The notes beneath the pieces were generated by a model that was given only the letters and a program-made list of their open reading frames with translations, had not been told where the DNA came from and ran no database searches. A stretch of 64,000 nt of DNA from Cranoglanis bouderius (taxonomy: Eukaryota > Chordata > Actinopteri > Siluriformes > Cranoglanididae). Shown piece after piece: positions 9,966-20,145 of this stretch (position 1 is the first letter of the stretch; every line of letters starts with the position of its first letter). The DNA lies in NCBI GenBank assembly GCA_023630585.1, contig CM042546.1:22506310-22570309 (forward strand). The letters run 5' to 3'. The position numbers and the translations under genes were made by a program.

Positions 9966-11300
9966 AACTTATTTAATTATTTTAATTAATTAAAATTTTT
10001 GTTTGTTTGTTTGTTGATTGAGCGATTTAGTGATCAGAGAACGCTGTTTATAGATCATTCCTTACCTGACACGGAACGTTCCATCTCCTCCTCAGACAAA
10101 TCCACGTCGCCTCCTACAGGTGAAACAGAACAAACATACAGCAGATTCAATCACTTACACATGGGTTCTCTGGTTGTCCCACTGGGGAACCTTTAAAGCT
10201 TTTAAATAGAACCTTACATTTGAGTGATTGACTATCAGAAAGAGTTCCACCTTGGCCCTTCTATGTAGCCTTAATTAAGACCCTTCATTATCTGGTGAAC
10301 CCTTAAATAATATAGAACCCTATAACCATCTCCCTATCAGAGATGGTTCCAAGTTCCAAGCGAGTGTTTCCCTAACACAAAGGGTGTCAAGTAGAACACT
10401 TTTTTAGAGCCCTTATTTATGTAATGAAGCCTTAAAAAACCTTAAAGAACCCATTTTTTCTAAGAATGTGTCAAGTAGCAAGAAGGTAAATGTTAAACTC
10501 CTGACAGGTTCTAGATATTAATAAGAAAATAATCAGCATTAATGTGGAATTTGTACCTCACACTTACCCAGTTACTACACGCACTCTTAGAACAAAAGTG
10601 TTCTTCAAGGATTCTTTAAGGGTTCATTGGATAATTCAAGGATCTTGGCATCTAGAAAAGGTTCTCCTCTGCCAGGCATTTAAAATTTAGCTATAGTGGT
10701 ACTTGTGCAGGGTTCCCTGTTTGTTCTCATGTTCTATTTGGAACACTTTCTGATAAGGAAACACTGTTGTTGACTACATACGACTTTTAATGGTTCACTT
10801 AGAGGAACCACCAAAGAGCCCTCAAGAGTTAATACATAGTCTATTAGAAAAAAAAATGGTTCTTTAAGGGTTCTTTGGACAATCTCACCTGGTTTCTGTG
10901 CTGTTTTGACTCCCTCCTCTTTCTCATCCTCCTCCTGTGCACCACATCCCAGGTCAAAGGTCACTGTTGGGTCAAGGGGCAGGCATGCAGTAGCACTCGA
11001 CCAATCAGAACAGGGCAGTTCAATGCCATGGCAACAGCATGGGCAGAGAACGGCACAGATCGTGTGAGACCCCTTGGATGCAGTTCTTAATGCAAACCTG
11101 TGTTTATCTAACCTCGCCTTCTCTGTTAAGCAGCGCCCACATAGTGTGTGTGCACAGGGTAGGAGGAGGGGCATGTCAAATACACGCCCACATAATGGGC
11201 ATGAGGAAGAAGTGATGTCATCTTCTTCTTTCTCTTCTTCATGGTCAAGTGACTGCTGCGATGGGTTGGCTGTTTTGTGGCGAGGATGTCTTCTTTTCAT
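5523..11300 (-). CDS. RING finger-SPRY protein (probable E3 ubiquitin ligase), four coding exons
   Basis: Joining 11300-10889, 10113-10066, 9674-9483 and 6043-5523 gives 1173 nt: 390 codons plus TGA, with every junction GT-AG and every intron in phase 1. Residues 34-90 form a C3HC4 RING (C34-x2-C37-x11-C49-x-H51-x2-C54-x2-C57, then C86-x2-C89) with a long internal loop. Residues 138-158 are an acidic linker; about 160-320 form a SPRY/B30.2 domain (GQYYWEVDV, AWWFERRGSG, VGVFLNVGG); the tail is Ser-rich. RING domains recruit E2 enzymes and SPRY domains bind targets, so a ubiquitin ligase role is inferred. No B-box or coiled coil is present, unlike TRIM proteins. An in-frame ORF continues upstream of ATG 11300 only through a TG repeat; a non-coding first exon may exist. 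I do not recognise the orthologue. Confidence 0.85.
6458..7024 (+). repeat. Solo LTR (567 bp) with 5-bp target duplication
   Basis: Begins TGTTAGG and ends CATAACA, flanked by CATAC at 6453-6457 and again at 7025-7029. It has a TATA box (TATAAAAACCCC, about 6690) and a polyadenylation signal (AATAAA, about 6948). Its ends and 3' portion (CCCCAGCGCATGCATCCTG) resemble the LTRs of the element at 28006-31486 and the solo LTR at 8347-8913. It sits in the last intron of the RING-SPRY gene, antisense to it. A lone LTR with target duplication is the product of LTR-LTR recombination. Confidence 0.9.
7210..7555. repeat. Pyrimidine-rich TTTCTC/TG minisatellite
   Basis: About 340 bp built from imperfect copies of TCTCTGTTTCTC-like units. 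Open frames through it (poly Leu/Ser/Phe) are artefacts of composition. Confidence 0.85.
7630..8340. other. Intronic sequence, no gene seen
   Basis: AT-rich intron of the RING-SPRY gene with a poly(A) run at 8211-8229 followed by AAAGAACC/GGTTCTTT-type fragments of a dispersed repeat also seen at 8915-8950 and 10190-10880. Confidence 0.5.
8347..8913 (-). repeat. Solo LTR (567 bp), reverse orientation, with 5-bp target duplication
   Basis: On the minus strand it begins TGTTAGAT and ends GCATAACA; TATCC flanks it at 8342-8346 and 8914-8918. It has the same length and end structure as the solo LTR at 6458-7024, including a CCCCAGCGAATGCATCCTG block near the 3' end. It lies in the same intron, in the sense orientation of the gene. 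Confidence 0.9.
9483..9674 (-). CDS. RING-SPRY gene, coding exon 3 (SPRY N-terminal half)
   Basis: Acceptor TTTGCTCTAG, donor GTAAGG, 192 nt, phase 1 to 1. Encodes SPRY beta strands including the hallmark RGQYYWEVDV. Confidence 0.87.
9925..9964. repeat. (CA)n microsatellite
   Basis: Uninterrupted CA dinucleotides in intron 2 of the RING-SPRY gene. Confidence 0.95.
10066..10113 (-). CDS. RING-SPRY gene, coding exon 2 (48-nt microexon)
   Basis: Acceptor TTTCACCTGTAG and donor GTAAGG flank 48 nt coding for the acidic linker (GDVDLSEEEMERSVS). Phase 1 at both ends, so it could be skipped without changing frame. Confidence 0.8.
10190..10880. repeat. Dispersed GGTTCTTTAAGG-type repeat fragments
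   Basis: Intron 1 of the RING-SPRY gene carries many copies, on both strands, of AAGAACCCTT/GGTTCTTTAAGG words, as if from overlapping copies of a short interspersed element. Similar words occur at 8240-8340 and 8915-8950. I cannot define ends or name the family. Confidence 0.45.
10889..11300 (-). CDS. RING-SPRY gene, coding exon 1 (RING finger)
   Basis: Starts at ATG 11300-11298 (MKRRHPRHKT) and ends in CCAG followed by the donor GTGAGA. It contains the whole RING finger. A possible splice acceptor (TTCAG) just upstream at the end of a TG tract means this exon could begin a little before the ATG. Confidence 0.83.
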
Positions 11301-11313
11301 TAGTGTGGTACTG

Positions 11314-11371
<58 letters not shown>
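11314..11371. repeat. (CA)n microsatellite just upstream of the RING-SPRY start codon
   Basis: About 29 CA units begin 14 bp 5' of the predicted ATG on the transcribed strand, so as TG repeats they would be 5' UTR or intron end. Confidence 0.95.
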
Positions 11372-11374
<3 letters not shown>

Positions 11375-11514
11375 TAAATCTAATTCTTTCTTACAGATGT
11401 AGAGAGTATTTAATGTTTTTATTCTGTAATTTTCTTAATTTTCTGCTCTTACAGATTGCTTTCTGGGTGTAAAGATTTCTGAGAACTAAAACTCTAATTT
11501 AAACTCTAAAGCCA

Positions 11515-11995
11515 CCAGCTGCCTCCCCTTCAGTGTCCTTGCTCATTGCTTGTCCCAAGAAGTACACTGGTGACCCTGCAGGCTGCAAGGGTTTCATGCT
11601 TCAGTGCTCACTTTACTTTGCTGCACACAGTACTTCGCTGTAACAACGTCAAGAGGGGGTTCCGGACAGTACCATGTCACCCAGTTTATCAACCTGCTAA
11701 CTGATAAGACACTAGCATGGACTACAGCTGTCTGGAACCAAGGGGGAGAGCACACTGTCTCCTATGACCACTTCCTAAAGCTTGTTCAGTGACATTTTTA
11801 CCATTCTCCTGACTGCAAAGAGACTAGAGAGTGACTCCTCACCCTAAAACAAGGTACCCAGAGTGCTGCTGAATATGCTCTCAGTTTCTGCACGTTGGCA
11901 GCAGGTAGTGGCTGGAACTAGCCAGCCCTCAAGGTTGCCTATCATCAAGGGCTGAACTAGGAACTACTCACTGAACTGGCATGTTGCGATAACCA
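11515..11995 (+). pseudogene. Chromovirus-like Gag remnant
   Basis: Translations in shifting frames give KKYTGDPAGCKGFMLQCSLYF followed by FINLLTDKTLAWTTAVWNQGG and a YDHFLKLVQ segment, the pattern of the Retrotrans_gag capsid region. A frameshift falls near 11640 and several stops follow (for example after 11789). Confidence 0.75.
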
Positions 11996-12039
11996 GGTTA
12001 CCCTCAGTTCCTTGATTGACATGTCCATTCATCTTGATG

Positions 12040-12640
12040 CTCTGATCAAGAACAGACGAGTTGTGAAGGCGACCATCATAGGGCCAGAGGGGGTCCTTAT
12101 GAACCAGGACAAAGTCGCAGCAGTAACAAACTTGCCAGTACCAACCACTTTGCAACGTTTTTTGGGCTTCGCCAATTTCTATCAATGCTTCTTACAGGGT
12201 TTTAAGCAGTATAGCATGTCCACTAACTTCCCTGCTAAAAAAGGGGACCAGGAAGTTACAATAGAACCCTCAGCAGATCAAGCATGTTCAAAATTCAAGA
12301 AAGCCTTCATCACAGCGCCCATCTTGAAGCATCCTGACCCTTCTAAGCCCTTCATAGTAGAGGTTGGTTCATCAGAGACAGGTCTCAGGGCCGTCCTCTC
12401 ATAGCGGTCAGGAGAGAAACCCAAGCTCAACCCAGTGGCCTCCTTTTCTAAGAAGCTGTCCCCAGCTGAAAGAAACTACGACATCAGCAACAGGGAGCTC
12501 CTTGCTGTGAAACTTGCGCATGAAGAATGGTGTCACTGGCTGGAGGGGGCACTCTATCCAGTCACGATTTACACAGACCACAAGAACTTATATAAAGAAT
12601 ATATAAAGTCAGCCAAGAGATGACAACTCTTGGCAGGCAT
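12040..12640 (+). pseudogene. Chromovirus-like reverse transcriptase thumb and RNase H remnant
   Basis: Begins in GPEGVLMNQDKVAAV and FLGFANFYQCFL (connection to the thumb) and continues to RNase H features: FIVEVGSSETGLRAVLS (first acidic residue altered from the usual Asp), a TAG near 12402, then RNYDISNRELLAVK (Glu) and TIYTDHKNL (Asp). The catalytic reverse transcriptase palm is absent, so a deletion joins Gag to the thumb. Confidence 0.83.
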
Positions 12641-12799
12641 GCTGGGCACTGTTCTTTGCCTGTTTTAATTTCACCCTCTCCTATTGCCCAGGATCCAAGA
12701 ACACCATATGTAGCCAGTGCCTTCTTGAGAACATTCAGAGTAGTGCATCTTACCAGAATCACGTTTTGTAGGAACACTCACCTGGGACACTGACAAGGA

Positions 12800-13735
12800 G
12801 TTCGACGGTGTTCCAGAAGCGAGCATCCCCACTCAGTGCTGTAGCGAAATTACAAAAGGGGCATTATTATACATTATTCTTTTCCACCAGAATAATGAAA
12901 TGGATCAACTTTAAACATGAAACGAGACAGAAGCGCACGCTTGGATTCAACGCACCTTTTTTAAAGGAGACAAGTTTTACAGCGTGCCCGCGTTATCTAC
13001 CAGAATGTGTAGTAACTCGGATGAATCTGCAACGTTTAAAATAATATTCTCCACCAGTTACAATTCATGTAACAAATAAAAAAAGATGTTTAACACGTTT
13101 AAATGTATTCTCCAATTTATGTAAGGAATTAGCTCGACTGGCGTGAAATATATCTATATATCTAATCAACGCGTGTTGTGACCAGTTATAAATATACATC
13201 AGCCATGAAAGGGAATTTATATAGGTGCACATATACATATAGATAATTAACTACAACGGATTATAATTAATTATGACTATGTATGTGGTCTAGATCAGCT
13301 TTATGAACTCTAAAGAGTGAGTTTATCCTTCTGGCCAGGAAGAATTAACTCACGAAGATTGTTATTAAAGATAGAGCGGGTAATCGAGATCGCAGTATTT
13401 AATTGACTCATCCCGTCAACAAAACAGAGAAAATCAAGCGTGGGATAATAGATTTTAATAGCTATATGTGACTATGGATACACAAGACTAACTCTAAGCA
13501 GAACATACATATATACACATCTATATACAGGGAGAGAAAAGGGATAGAGAGAAAGTAATGAAAGAAAGGGAAGCAGACAAAAACACAACTATTTAGCCTT
13601 TTTCAGAACCAGCACGAACTTAATTCTCCTGTAACACAGGGGTACAATCTTAACGCAGATATAGGTCATTAACTATACTTGGATAGCCTCAAGGTTGAGA
13701 GTTTGCGCGAGGTCATGTAGAGTTCGCTGGTTCGT
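12800..13735 (-). repeat. Reversed LTR-plus-leader fragment related to the 16425-18257 LTR
   Basis: Read on the minus strand, 13735-13120 matches the 3' part of the LTR at 16425-18257, including its TACA-type end and the block around GAAATATATCTATA; 13119-12800 matches the leader after that LTR (18258-18400), e.g. the GTGCCCGC and GGATTC-GCGC regions. It lies between RNase H and integrase of the older chromovirus remnant and so inserted into it. Divergence is clearly greater than between the two LTRs of the 10-kb element. Confidence 0.75.
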
Positions 13736-13741
13736 TGTTGT

Positions 13742-14585
13742 TTGGAAAGGCGTGAGCCCGGAGGTAGTTGCATCTTGTGTCATACGCTACAGTGCCCAGC
13801 GGGGAAAAAATTTGTGCCTTCTTCTGTACGGGACAAGTTAATCATGTGGGCTCACACCTCCCCAGCCATGAGACACCCCAGCATTCACAAAACACACCAG
13901 CTTCTGCAAGGCAAATACTGGTGGCCACAGATGCTCAAAAATATAAACCGATTAATCTCATCCTGCTCTATCTGTGTAAGAGCCAAAGTACCATGCACAC
14001 TGCCAGCAGGCAAGCTCCTCCCGCTATGTACACCCCAAAGACCATGGTCGCACCTAGAAATAGACTTCATAACCGACCTTCCCCATCGCAGAACAAAACA
14101 GTAATCATGGTGATCTTGGACCAGTTTACCAAGTCCCTACGCCTGATTCCTCTCTCCAGACTGCTATCAGCCTCAATCATGTGTTTTGGTACTTTGGCAT
14201 CCCGGAAGACATAGTGAGTGCCTGGGGGGCCCAGTACATGTCTTGTGTGTGGAGGGGTATCATGGAAAAACTGGGCATTTCTGTAAGTCTGACATCAGGC
14301 TACCATTCCCCATGCTAACAGGCAAGTGGAAAGGGAGATTGAGCACTTCCTACAGGCTTTCTGTGCTGACAACCAGGAGGACTGGGCACGATTCCTCTCA
14401 TGGGCTGAATACACACAAAATTCCCTTAAACATTCAGCAACAAATCTCACACCTTTCCAGTGTGTCTTGGGTTACCAACCACCTCTATTCCCATGGAATG
14501 CCAACCCCACAGACTGGCTATGGACAGCTGGTTCCAGCGGCGTGAACAGGTGTGGAAACAAGCACACCAACATCTAGAGCATGCA
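13742..14585 (+). pseudogene. Chromovirus-like integrase remnant
   Basis: Contains the zinc-binding region (HTSPAMRHPSIHKT, then CSICVRAKV), the core start (SHLEIDFITDLP) and, after frameshifts near 14100 and 14320, REIEHFLQAFCADNQEDW and YTQNSLKHSATNLTPFQCVLGYQPP typical of the core end. The central catalytic region is frame-broken. Confidence 0.85.
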
Positions 14586-14619
14586 GCCCAAGTCACCAAG
14601 AAATTTTCAGACTGATAGT

Positions 14620-15060
14620 GTGGAGAAACACCTAACTACAAACCAGGTGATCGGGTATGGCTCTTCACCAGAAACCTACGGGTCACATAAGGATGCAGAT
14701 TGACGCACCGTTACCTCAGCCCATTCAAAGTTCTCCTGTACATAAACAATATCATTTACAAGCTTGAGCTATCAGTCACAGCTGCCTAACTCGCTCCTTT
14801 CACATTTTCTGCCTTAAACCAGTCACTCCAGGTTCCATCACAGGAGGCATTCCCCCTTGAACATTGAAGGTGAGCCAGCTTACACTGTAAAGGAGATACT
14901 AGACTCACAGTGCCGAGAGGGTAAGCTACAGTACCTGAAGAACTGGGAGGGCTACGAACCTGAGGACTGGTGCTGGGTACCAGCACCGATTCTTTACTGT
15001 ACCAGCACCGATTCTCTACTGTATCAAGTTTACTAGACCTAGGGGGAGGCCTAGAAGAAA
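14620..15060 (+). pseudogene. Integrase C-terminus and chromodomain remnant
   Basis: YKPGDRVWLFTRNL is the usual integrase tail. After stops, 14868-14985 encodes PAYTVKEILDSQCREGKLQYL and NWEGYEPEDWCWVPA, a clear chromodomain signature (bait for histone-tail targeting in chromoviruses). A duplicated CCAGCACCGATTCT motif follows. Confidence 0.82.
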
Positions 15061-15099
15061 GCTCACTCCCAGAGGTAGTGCTTTGGATGGGTTTTTTGT

Positions 15100-15215
15100 T
15101 ATGTCTGAGTAATGTGAGTAGTGTGAGTAATGTGTGAGTAAAATGTGAGTAGCGTGAGTAAAGTGTGTAACGTGTGAGTAACATGTGGGCAATCTGTGAG
15201 TTAAGTGAAGGTGGA
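15100..15215. repeat. GTGAGTAA-type minisatellite
   Basis: About a dozen imperfect copies of GTGAGTAATGT/GTGAGTAA. Confidence 0.85.
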
Positions 15216-15239
15216 GCAGGGAGGTAAAGCGGAGCTCTC

Positions 15240-15440
15240 GGCTGAACTGGGAGACAGAGCAATGTCCTCAGCTGAACAGGGAGGCTGAGCGGCGTCCTCA
15301 GCTGAACATGGAGGCTGAGCGGCGTCCTCAGTCAAGCACGGAGCTCCATTGACTTGGCAGGCTGAGCGAGGTCCGTAATAGGGGAGAGAGGGAGGGAGAG
15401 AGGGAGGGAGGGAGGGAGAGAGGGAGGGACAGAGGGTGGG
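15240..15440. repeat. Short tandem duplications and (GGGA)n tract
   Basis: 15255-15330 holds two or three copies of a 36-bp unit (GAGGCTGAGCGGCGTCCTCA); 15378-15432 is a GAGGGAGG purine tract. Confidence 0.75.
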
Positions 15441-15454
15441 CAACGAGCTTAAAC

Positions 15455-15660
15455 ATGGCTTTCAGCCATGCTTCTGTGGCCCTGATCCAAGATTCCCTCC
15501 CCTCTGGTTCCAACCTCAGGGACTCCAAGATTTTCTCCTGGGTGGAAAAAAAATCTGCTGCATCCATTTTATAAGGTCTTGTGTTCTGTCATGGCTGTAG
15601 GTAGAGACGGATGCAAGTGCAGACAGGTAGTGCAATGTTTAATAATACACAAATTGCACA
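15455..15660 (-). repeat. LTR end plus gag-start fragment of another LTR element, reverse strand
   Basis: On the minus strand an LTR-like end (ACAGCCATGACA) is followed by a short spacer and ATGGATGCAGCAG at 15567, encoding MDAADFFSTQEKI and an acidic/helical stretch. The same layout (LTR end in ACA, about 16-20 nt spacer, ATGGATGCAGCAG) is seen at 28682-28711. Probably a truncated relative. Assignment is by analogy. Confidence 0.45.
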
Positions 15661-15876
15661 GCGTTACATGCCCAGTGCAGCTCATATAAATTAGAGCTTT
15701 TATCCAATTGGATTTTCCACCTGTGCTGTCTCTGGGTGAAAAATGTACCCTAAGGTCTTCAGAATTTCGAGTGAATGCCCTCTGCTTTTGAAGCAAATGG
15801 AGATAGTGTTGTTGATTGTCATATCCTTTAACCAATCAGATTTCAAGTTTGCCATGTTGGGCATATTCTTTGACAC

Positions 15877-16090
15877 TGTAACGTATGACAGTGTCCAAAC
15901 TGATTTCTGAATTAACCTAGACTGAACATAAAAAAGTTTCACCACTCAGGTGACCAAGAGTAACCCTGAGAGGCCTCCTGCGGCCAGATGCCCCTTTGGA
16001 ATGCAAAAGACTCTTGCAAACCCACACAGGACTTACACCGACAATAAAAGAGACCTTTCATGACATAACGGGTGTGAATGTCTGGAAGAC
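15877..16090 (+). repeat. Partial LTR copy related to the 16425-18257 LTR
   Basis: Starts TGTAACGTATGACAG and matches the first 200 bp of the LTR at 16425 with scattered differences, then departs at 16090 where the hairpin sequence begins. It is an older truncated copy, probably the target into which the hAT-related sequence moved. Confidence 0.8.
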
Positions 16091-16282
16091 TTTATGAGCT
16101 AGTTGTTTATACGTCAGTTAACTCGTCACATGAAAGAAAGTTTACAAGCTAGTTGGTTAGTTAACTGACATATAACCAACTAATTCATTTTGTGCGATGA
16201 GTTAACTGACATATAACCCACTAGCTCGTAAACTTTCTTTCATGTGACGAGTTAACTGACGTATAAACAACTAGCTCATAAA
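16091..16282. repeat. 55-bp perfect inverted repeat (hairpin)
   Basis: 16091-16145 is the exact reverse complement of 16228-16282, with an 82-nt spacer that itself contains shorter repeated GTTAACTGACATATAAC words. It lies between an LTR fragment and the start of the hAT transposase reading frame, so it may be the terminal or subterminal part of that transposon. Confidence 0.9.
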
Positions 16283-16378
16283 CTTTCTTTCGTGTGACGT
16301 TTAGATTTTCAAGTAGTGCTTTAGATTTTTTTGTTTAGATTTTTACTTAGCTCTGTTGTTGTTGTTTTTTAACTCACA

Positions 16379-16424
16379 ATGGCTGAAGGAGGAGAAGAAA
16401 TTGATTTAGTGGCAGATTTACTGG
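16379..16424 (+). pseudogene. 5' end of a hAT-like transposase, split by an LTR element
   Basis: ATG at 16379 opens MAEGGEEIDLVADLL and stops being coding at the retroelement boundary. The continuation is at 26538, in frame, once the intervening 10.1 kb and one copy of CTGG are discounted. Confidence 0.82.
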
Positions 16425-18257
16425 TGTAACGTATGACGGTGCCCAAACTGATTTCTGAATTAACCCAGATGGAACATAAAAAGTTTCACCACTCAGGTGA
16501 CCGAGAGTGACCCCGAGAGGCCTCCTGCGGCCAGATGCCCTTTGGAATGCAAAACACACACACACACACACAACTTACACCCATAAAAGAAACCTTTCAT
16601 GACTTAACGGGTGTGAACGTCTGGAAAGCTTCACGATTAGGTTCGTCAGCAGGGGTCAACCAAAACTCTGACCAAGGGCCTGTCAATCTCTGATCTAATC
16701 TCTGTTTACGACCACATAGATTAACATCGGAGCCAACAGGTCTAGCAAGGAAAACGTCCTCTCTAAAGGTCACCCTGAGGTGACCAAAGACCGGTGGGAC
16801 ATTAGAAGAACACCAGCCCCCTCTTCTGGACATACACACACTCACGTACACACAGTGAAAATGTCTCTTGAATGTAACATATAATCATATTTCTAGATAG
16901 TTATAATGTATTCATATATGCATGTGTTGTGTGTCTAGATAACCTAACTATAGTGATTTTAGATAGTTTGAGCGAGAAGCTAATTTTAAGTTATCTGTAA
17001 CCATGTCTAATGATCCTTCACTGTCCAAGATATCATAATCTCCTTGAAGTTTGGTACCAAAATCATTGTCTCGTAATATGCCAATTAATGATGCATACTA
17101 TAGGACGATGGGATGTATCATTCTATATTTTTCCATATTTCATCCTAATCCAAACTTAATACAAATCCCGCCTTGACATGCGACCCGCTCTGGGACAGAC
17201 CAAGAAAGATCTCCCCCCAGAACTTTCTCATCTCTCTCTGGATTCGCCAGCAGCTCAGAGAGGCGTGTACATTGGCATTGTCCATAAAAGACCGCGACAC
17301 GCGTTCCTCTATGCTTCTTTTCTATTTTTCTTCTTCCTTTTTACTACTTATTCTTCTTCTTCCTTTTTACTTCTTCTTTTCTTCTTCTTTTTACTTCTCT
17401 TTTCCTACACTTTACCTACACTTTACTTCCTTACTTTACTTTCTCCTTTTTCTCTACTTTGACTTCACTTTTCTCTCTCTCTCTCTGGCGGACTTGCTCT
17501 CTTCCGCCTTCCTTTTCCGGTACTCCTCCGGATTCTCCTTTGTCTCGTTAAACCACGTGGCAATTACCGTTTTCTTTCTTCTTTCTACTTTGGCGAGACC
17601 CAACTCCGTTCACCCCGACTCTACCGACACGGAAGATTCAGCAAACTCCTCGCTAAACCTACGAACCAAGGACCCTCGTGAACGGCAAAAAAAAATTAAC
17701 GCAAGTATAAATTTTAATTGATCTATAGAGGTGTCCTTTTAAGCCAGTGCCCCTGTTGAAGGTGAATTTAATTCATTGCTGATTCTCGAGGTTAAACTGT
17801 TGTGTGTTCTGCCATTCTGTTATTTTCATCATTTTTCCTTTTGTTTCTTTCACTTACCCTGTATATATGTATTATTTGTTTATACCTAGTTGTGTATATC
17901 AGTAGTTTTATGTAGTTATTAAAATCCATGGTTATCACGCTGGATTGTCTCTGTTTTTACTCATGGCAAGGTTCACTTTTAACGTTGCTCTTCGCTACGC
18001 GCTGTATTTATTTTAACTTAGAATAAACTATACTTCATGACCAGAAGAATAATTTATCCTTTTAGAGTAATACGAAGACTGTCCTGGTAAGTTTGGTGGA
18101 CAAACAGATCAAGCTGCTTCGCATTTAATTCTAAAGCTAGAGTACAGTAATTAATATAACATTCCCTTTAATGGTCGATTTATATCCATAACTAATCAGA
18201 ACACGCTTGGATTAGAGCTATAGATATATTTCACCCATTTGAGCTAGACTCGCTACA
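16425..18257 (+). repeat. 5' LTR (about 1.83 kb)
   Basis: Begins TGTAACG and ends GCTACA. A TATA-like ATAAAAG is at 17284-17290, a TTC/CTT-rich pyrimidine tract at 17310-17490 and AATAAA at 18022-18027, giving a plausible U3-R-U5 order. A short CA tract lies at 16555-16571. Open frames through the pyrimidine tract are not supported as genes. Confidence 0.88.
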
Positions 18258-19300
18258 TTTAAAGGTGGAGATTGTGCGGGCACATTTTATAAACCTTGTC
18301 TCATGAGTGAATGCGCTTCGAATCCAACGCGCCTTTGTTTGTTGCATTCTTAAATCTGTATTTCACGCACTCAGCGAGTGAGCATCCCGAGCTCACTCCG
18401 CTGATAACTGAAAAGCTCTAAGCTGATTTTCAGTTCAGCACGCTAACAGCGCTATATATTTGTCTGACAAATTTAGCCGTTGTTAAGTGCTTAAAGTTAA
18501 AACTGCAGTTCATAACATTAAACTTGTGTCTGAAGACGATGAAATCGCAGTACAGCACATTTTTAATTGTGTAATCGCCTGGTAAGAACGAAGAAACCTT
18601 CTTCCAGCGCATTAAAAGATTGATTTGAGCAATGTTCCTCTTATCTTTCTAAAAGGCCTTATTATATTGCTAGACTCGATTCATTGCGTTGGACCAATGT
18701 TAATTCGACAGGCAATAAGTCTCTTCTGGCAGAGCTAAACCGTAAGACGCACTGCATGTAGAAATCAGCCTCAAACGGTGATTGATATATAAACGAAGAG
18801 CCCAACACTCTGATCAAGTGTAAATTTAAACAACGGTGAAGAAATCCCGTTCTCCTTACTCCCCTTCTCTTTGTTTTCCTGTAATTAGTTCAATTTTATG
18901 TGTTCTGCTTAGCTGTTGTTTGGTTGTGACTTGTTTCTTCAAGCTCACCTAAAGGCATAAGCCTATGGGAACCAGCAAGGAAAAAGCTAAAACCCTAGAT
19001 TTTATGACCCAGGCAGCCAGTGTCATTAGATGACCCACTAGGCTACCGCCTGTCAAAAATCTTCTAATTCAGGTCTGGCGCGCACCCACACCATTTGGCC
19101 CTTCCCGGCCACTTATGGCCAAAGACAATAAGTGTCTGGCCTACGTACCACTAACTGGCTGTACCAGTTAGCCAAATTGATACTCACCGCGTACCTAATT
19201 AAGTACGATTGCGACTAGCTAAGTTGCGTGGACTTGCATTGGTGTCTGTGTTGTTCTTCTCTCGTTAACAGTTGTCATGTCCTGAGTAAGCAGCCCCACT
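18258..19300 (+). other. Untranslated leader of the retroelement
   Basis: About 1 kb between LTR and the first gag-like coding. I do not see a convincing tRNA primer-binding match directly after the LTR. TTCTCTCGTTAACAG at 19256-19270 resembles a splice acceptor or the end of a leader intron. Confidence 0.5.
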
Positions 19301-19319
19301 GCCCATTGGTACGACCTTG

Positions 19320-20045
19320 AGACCTGGCTGACTACCATGACGACTATGTTCCTGCCCAAAGCAGCTACCGACCGGCAGCACTTAAGCAGGGAGCAGCTGG
19401 ACGAGGAAGTAGGCGCATGATCCCACCCAGACCTACAACTACAAGGACTGGGCCAAGATCATCGGAAGCCTCGCTCACAACCTCCTCATCCAGGCATGGT
19501 GCAGCGAGAAGAGCAACATCGACCTGGAGCAAACAGTAACGATGCTCCAGTTTCAAGTCGAAGAGGCCCGGGCAAGCCAGGCCCACGTTCAAACTAACCT
19601 GGTTCAGCTATCCCCCGAGACTGTGGACCAGCGCGGAATGGATTCTGAGCTACAAGAAAAAGTGGAGAAACTCCAAAAAGCCCTGCAAGACCTTCAAACA
19701 GAGACAGAGCAAAGAGGGCAGCTGGAGAGAAAAAACAGGGATGAACTGAACAAGAAAATCCAACAAGGTGACATTCTCCTGATCAAAGCAGGGAGTGAAC
19801 TGGAGGAAAGGCACGCTAAGCTCAAGGCCTGCGAGAACCACCTGCTGATGGCCCGAACTGAAATCGAGGCCTTAGTATGAGAAAAAGACTCTCTCAAAGA
19901 TGAACTTGACACTGTTCGCCGAGAATTGAAATATTCTTACTTGTTCCACAGTGACCAGACAAGGGAAACACTCACCATGGAGTTTCCCATGACCAGTGAG
20001 CCGAGGCCTCCCGGCCACGAGCTCCTAGCTCGAAAGGGGGGGTGA
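19320..20045 (+). pseudogene. Gag-like coiled-coil region
   Basis: After a short frame (MTTMFLPKAATDRQHLS) broken near 19420, the coding continues with YNYKDWAKIIGSLAHNLL and a long heptad-rich helix from about 19540 (LQEKVEKLQKALQDLQ, then GSELEERHAKLKACENHLL). Stops fall at 19878-19880 and 20042-20044. Coiled coil near the Gag N-terminus is compatible with an assembly role; no strong family match is recognised. Confidence 0.6.
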
Positions 20046-20145
20046 AAGCCCACTGCTCAAGAAGTCACCAAGCGACAGTCAAGAACCCCCGTCAACCACA
20101 AGGGGGTGGAAGCCTGTCCAAAGCATTCTTGCCACCAGTCACGGC

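Larger units (their letters stand above)
11515..15105 (+). mobile_element. Decayed chromodomain Ty3/gypsy element (chromovirus-like)
   Basis: Gag, reverse transcriptase thumb, RNase H, integrase and a C-terminal chromodomain occur in the order of Ty3/gypsy chromoviruses. Most of the protease and reverse transcriptase is deleted between about 12000 and 12040. A foreign reversed LTR fragment occupies about 12800-13735, and stops and frameshifts are frequent. Ends are approximate; no LTR of its own is recognised. Confidence 0.85.

Noticed and set aside
17173..17721. 182-codon frame in the 5' LTR, repeated at 25450-25986
   Set aside because: Runs through the pyrimidine tract of the LTR; the two copies differ by frame-shifting indels and no domain is visible.
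18258..18300. Primer-binding site directly after the 5' LTR at 18257
   Set aside because: No stretch of about 18 nt there that I recognise as complementary to a tRNA 3' end; a tRNA database comparison would decide.
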